Assembly: GCA_934359755.1 (NCBI GenBank)
Contig: CAKRLV010000054.1
Location: forward strand, 1-8,978
Length of the DNA: 8,978 nt
Direction: 5' to 3'
Source: an uncultured Agathobacter sp.
GTDB taxonomy: Bacteria > Bacillota > Clostridia > Lachnospirales > Lachnospiraceae
This document shows, piece after piece, positions 7,266 through 8,978 of the stretch; positions within the stretch are counted from its first letter, which is position 1; every line of letters starts with the position of its first letter. The notes beneath the pieces were generated by a model. That model ran no database searches. It was not told the DNA's origin and saw nothing but the letters and a program-made list of their open reading frames with translations. The translations under genes and the position numbers were made by a program.

Positions 7266-7556
7266 ATGGTAGTAGGAGTTGATTTTGGTAAGGTCGATAC
7301 TATTCTTTCGGAACTTGATCAGGAGATTACAGCTCTTGGACAGTCGATTGATGATGTAAATACTACAAGTACTTCAATTACAGAGACATTCTCAAGTGAG
7401 GCAGGAACAGCATTTCAGACAACAATGTCGGACTATGTAAAAAATGCAAAAGAAGCAATTCCTGTACTTGAGAGCATCAAGAGCTGGGTAAAAACTACAG
7501 CAGATGAGTATGAAAAGTACGATAAGGAAATTGCATCTAAATTTAAACTTAATTAA
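7266..7556 (+). CDS. WXG100-like T7SS substrate, tryptophan replaced
   Basis: A 96-residue, mostly helical protein of classical WXG100 (Esx) length without a signal peptide. The expected helix-turn-helix is visible: a first amphipathic helix about 8-40, a turn at 'FSSEAGTAF' (42-50), and a second helix about 50-92. At the turn, F42-S43-S44 stands in place of W-x-G, though the following 'EAGTAFQ' is typical of the family. The C-terminal Y82-x-x-x-D86 matches the YxxxD/E signal of T7SS substrates. It has the strongest ribosome binding site of the core genes (AGGAGG, 7251-7256, 9 bases from ATG), which fits high expression. It is followed after 17 bases by a second small helical protein, probably its partner. 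Likely exported by EssC as a dimer; whether it is a structural, EsxA-like factor is inference. Confidence 0.85.
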   Translation: MVVGVDFGKVDTILSELDQEITALGQSIDDVNTTSTSITETFSSEAGTAFQTTMSDYVKNAKEAIPVLESIKSWVKTTADEYEKYDKEIASKFKLN

Positions 7557-7573
7557 GAGAGAGAGGTAATAAA

Positions 7574-7885
7574 ATGGCAGAGAAAGTAAACGTTAGTGTT
7601 GGGCTTGATGAAGTAAGCAAAGTGGCTGGTGATTTAGAAACATTATCGCAGAATATTTCTACAACATTAGGTAATTTGTACACAACAGTTGGAACAGTTG
7701 CAGACGGAGCAATTAACGGACAGGCACCTGGAACACTTATAAATACTTACGAGAGTATTCATACGAAATTAGCTACATATCCAAAAACACTTTCAACATT
7801 AGCAACAAATCTTTCAAAATCAGGAAATATTTATGATTCCATTGATTCAGCTGCATCTTCTGCAGCAACAGTTAGCGAAAGCTAA
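7574..7885 (+). CDS. Second WXG100-like small T7SS protein
   Basis: A 103-residue helical protein without a signal peptide, starting behind a purine-rich ribosome binding site (GAGAGAGAGG, about 7556-7565). Helix 1 runs about 10-42; the turn has I47-N48-G49 where WXG would lie; helix 2 ('TYESIHTKLATYPKTL') follows. Near the end, Y87-x-x-x-D91 fits the YxxxD/E export signal, followed by an alanine- and serine-rich tail. It is divergent from the gene before it, so a heterodimer of the CFP-10/ESAT-6 kind is plausible, but a separate homodimer is also possible. A strong hairpin just after the stop closes this part of the operon. Membership of the WXG100 superfamily rests on length, helix pattern, motif placement and neighbours, not on clear sequence identity. 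Confidence 0.7.
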   Translation: MAEKVNVSVGLDEVSKVAGDLETLSQNISTTLGNLYTTVGTVADGAINGQAPGTLINTYESIHTKLATYPKTLSTLATNLSKSGNIYDSIDSAASSAATVSES

Positions 7886-7891
7886 TAATTT

Positions 7892-7919
7892 ACTCAAGAG
7901 TGTTTGGGCACTCTTGAGT
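7892..7919 (+). terminator. Strong 11-bp hairpin after the WXG100 pair, partial terminator or attenuator
   Basis: ACTCAAGAGTG (7892-7902) and CACTCTTGAGT (7909-7919) form a perfect 11-bp stem with a six-base loop TTTGGG. Only a broken T stretch (TTCTT) follows, so termination may be partial. A smaller hairpin, ATGAG (7933-7937) with CTCAT (7946-7950), comes next. Its position suggests that it separates high-level WXG100 expression from lower expression of the LXG module, or protects the 3' end of the upstream mRNA. Confidence 0.55.
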
Positions 7920-7955
7920 TCTTAAGGTGAAAATGAGAGCACGAGCTCATAATTA

Positions 7956-7961
7956 TATAAT
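7956..7961 (+). promoter_or_regulatory. Possible -10 box before the LXG module
   Basis: A TATAAT at 7956-7961, 31 bases before the next start codon, lies just after two hairpins. I see no good -35 at 16-18 bases upstream, and the surroundings are very AT-rich, so this may be chance. If real, it would give the LXG module its own promoter. Confidence 0.25.
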
Positions 7962-7991
7962 ATATGAAGATTAATAAACAGGGAGAAGTAG

Positions 7992-8426
7992 ATGTCACAG
8001 GATAACAAGGAATATGAAAAGCTTAAAACGGATAAAAAACAAAATGAACAAAAACAATCGAGTACGCAAGCTCAAATAGATGATCTGGATGACAAAATTA
8101 AAGCCATGAAAGATGCGTACAAAGCTATAGATACAGCAAAAGAAGAGTTGAAGGATATTCGAAAAGCAATTAAAAAAATGCCATCGGAATATGATGACAA
8201 ATGGAAGGGAAGAGTATCAAAAGAAGTATATACCAGTTGCAAATCAGATGGGGAATTATATTCTTTTTATACATCATATATAGATGCAATAGACGAAATA
8301 GAAGATGATTTGAATCTTAAACTGACCGAATATGAAAATGAAAAAATTAAACAAGAAGGATTCCTTGTTACGCTAAGAACTGCATGGAATGATCTGTGCA
8401 CTAAGATTCAGAATTTCTTTAATTAG
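7992..8426 (+). CDS. DUF5082/YwqH-like coiled-coil T7SS accessory protein
   Basis: A 144-residue, very charged helical protein with no signal peptide. Residues about 5-62 form a long coiled coil rich in K, E, D and Q. 'YDDKWKG' (67-73) supplies a true W-x-G (W71-K72-G73) in the turn, and a second helix runs from about 74 to 125. This order (long coiled coil, WxG turn, second helix) fits the DUF5082 family, exemplified by Bacillus YwqH, which is encoded directly before a YwqI-type protein and an LXG toxin. The same order is seen here. Such small helical partners are thought to bind the LXG helix bundle and help present it to EssC. The ribosome binding site GGGAGA (7981-7986) is good. The last 20 residues, with two tryptophan or phenylalanine clusters, are amphipathic. 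Confidence 0.7.
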   Translation: MSQDNKEYEKLKTDKKQNEQKQSSTQAQIDDLDDKIKAMKDAYKAIDTAKEELKDIRKAIKKMPSEYDDKWKGRVSKEVYTSCKSDGELYSFYTSYIDAIDEIEDDLNLKLTEYENEKIKQEGFLVTLRTAWNDLCTKIQNFFN

Positions 8427-8444
8427 AATTGTGGGAGGTATTAA

Positions 8445-8759
8445 ATGGATAATACAGGAGTAATTAAGTACGATGAAGCTTTTGTAACGTTTGGTGCAAC
8501 AGGTCTTAAGACAAAATGTAAAGAATTAGAACTTTCAGATCTTGATGTAAGTATTTCGAGTAATTCAGACGCACTTGATAAATTTATAAATGTGTATAAA
8601 GAATTAAAATCTGTGTTGAGTACATATCATGAAATTTTTTCGGGTGATATAGCAGATCTGGAGTTGACATGGAATACCATCAATATAGCTGATATTAATG
8701 CTAATCAGAATATAAAGAATCAAATATATCCAGGCATTGGACCAAAGACCGGCAAATAA
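8445..8759 (+). CDS. Small YwqI/TIGR04197-like T7SS partner protein
   Basis: A 104-residue helical protein without a signal peptide, 18 bases after the DUF5082-like gene and 18 bases before the LXG gene, with a good ribosome binding site (GGGAGG, 8433-8438). A short N-terminal strand is followed by a central helix around 'SDALDKFINVYKELKSVL' (41-58) and a second helix ending in 'LTWNTINIADINANQ' (74-88), with W76 and D83. The layout resembles the YwqI (DUF5344/TIGR04197) proteins that sit between YwqH and the LXG toxin. The C-terminus is a short, non-helical, proline- and glycine-containing tail. Its probable role is as part of a pre-secretion complex with the LXG protein. Sequence similarity as judged by eye is weak, so the call leans on gene order. 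Confidence 0.55.
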   Translation: MDNTGVIKYDEAFVTFGATGLKTKCKELELSDLDVSISSNSDALDKFINVYKELKSVLSTYHEIFSGDIADLELTWNTINIADINANQNIKNQIYPGIGPKTGK

Positions 8760-8777
8760 AGTGAAAGGGAATATCAT

Positions 8778-8978
8778 ATGGCAGCAGAAGGTTTTGACAT
8801 TAAGTATAAGGATGTATTAGATGTAGTTAATGCATATAAAAATAATCTGGTTAATCTGATAACTAAACTGGAAGATATGGAAGGGGCTATAAATACCTTT
8901 GTTAATAATAGTACGTTTGAAGGAGAAAGTGCTACAGCTATTAAAAGCTATTTCTTAGATGTACATGGAACTATGGTA
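8778..8978 (+). CDS. LXG-domain T7SS effector, N-terminal fragment (runs off window)
   Basis: An open frame of 67 codons reaching the last base, preceded by GAAAGGGA (8763-8770). The N-terminus 'MAAEGFDIKYKDVLDVV' and a helix about 12-45 lead to 'TFEGESATAIKSYFLDVHGTM' in two parts (46-66). This matches the conserved region of the LXG domain, where an LxG is followed by a helix with 'A..Y...VH'. Here the motif reads F47-E48-G49. LXG proteins are polymorphic toxins delivered by T7SSb between bacteria, with a variable C-terminal toxin domain and a downstream immunity gene; both lie outside this window, so the activity cannot be named. The two small helical genes before it are its expected partners. 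The start is supported by the ribosome binding site and by the domain beginning directly after it. Confidence 0.8.
   Translation, partial: MAAEGFDIKYKDVLDVVNAYKNNLVNLITKLEDMEGAINTFVNNSTFEGESATAIKSYFLDVHGTMV

Noticed and set aside
1..8978. CRISPR array, tRNA or rRNA genes
   Set aside because: I saw no regularly spaced direct repeats, and no cloverleaf or rRNA-like stretch on either strand.

Overview
The window is AT-rich (the genes look roughly one-third GC) and carries one continuous plus-strand gene cluster. The codon usage, AGGAGG-type ribosome binding sites and gene families suggest a Clostridia-type Firmicute, probably a Lachnospiraceae relative. That taxonomic guess is inference. The cluster is a type VII secretion system of the Firmicutes kind (T7SSb) and the start of a linked LXG effector module.

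Layout: bases 1-370 hold no convincing gene, but several short inverted repeats and visibly higher GC than the rest. A strong intrinsic terminator with a UUCG loop (373-405) ends whatever is transcribed from the left. A promoter with a perfect TATAAT (563-568) then starts the cluster: a DUF4176 protein (596-925), the three-ATPase-domain motor EssC (946-5502), a membrane protein with a degenerate trypsin-like extracellular domain and a cytoplasmic FHA domain (5512-6870), the ubiquitin-like EsaB/YukD (6949-7203), and two small WXG100-like proteins (7266-7556, 7574-7885). A strong hairpin (7892-7919) separates this core from a second set: a DUF5082-like coiled-coil protein (7992-8426), a small YwqI/TIGR04197-like protein (8445-8759) and the N-terminal LXG domain of a toxin cut off by the window end (8778-8978).

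How they probably work together: EssC powers export. EsaB and the FHA membrane protein are apparatus or regulatory parts. The two WXG100-like proteins, which lack the tryptophan but keep YxxxD signals, are substrates or co-substrates. The two small helical proteins next to the LXG gene are likely its targeting partners. The most unusual point is that no EssB, EssA or EsaA is seen. The slot after essC is instead filled by a pseudoprotease-TM-FHA protein that carries the only canonical FHA domain in the window and a GarA-like threonine motif just before it.
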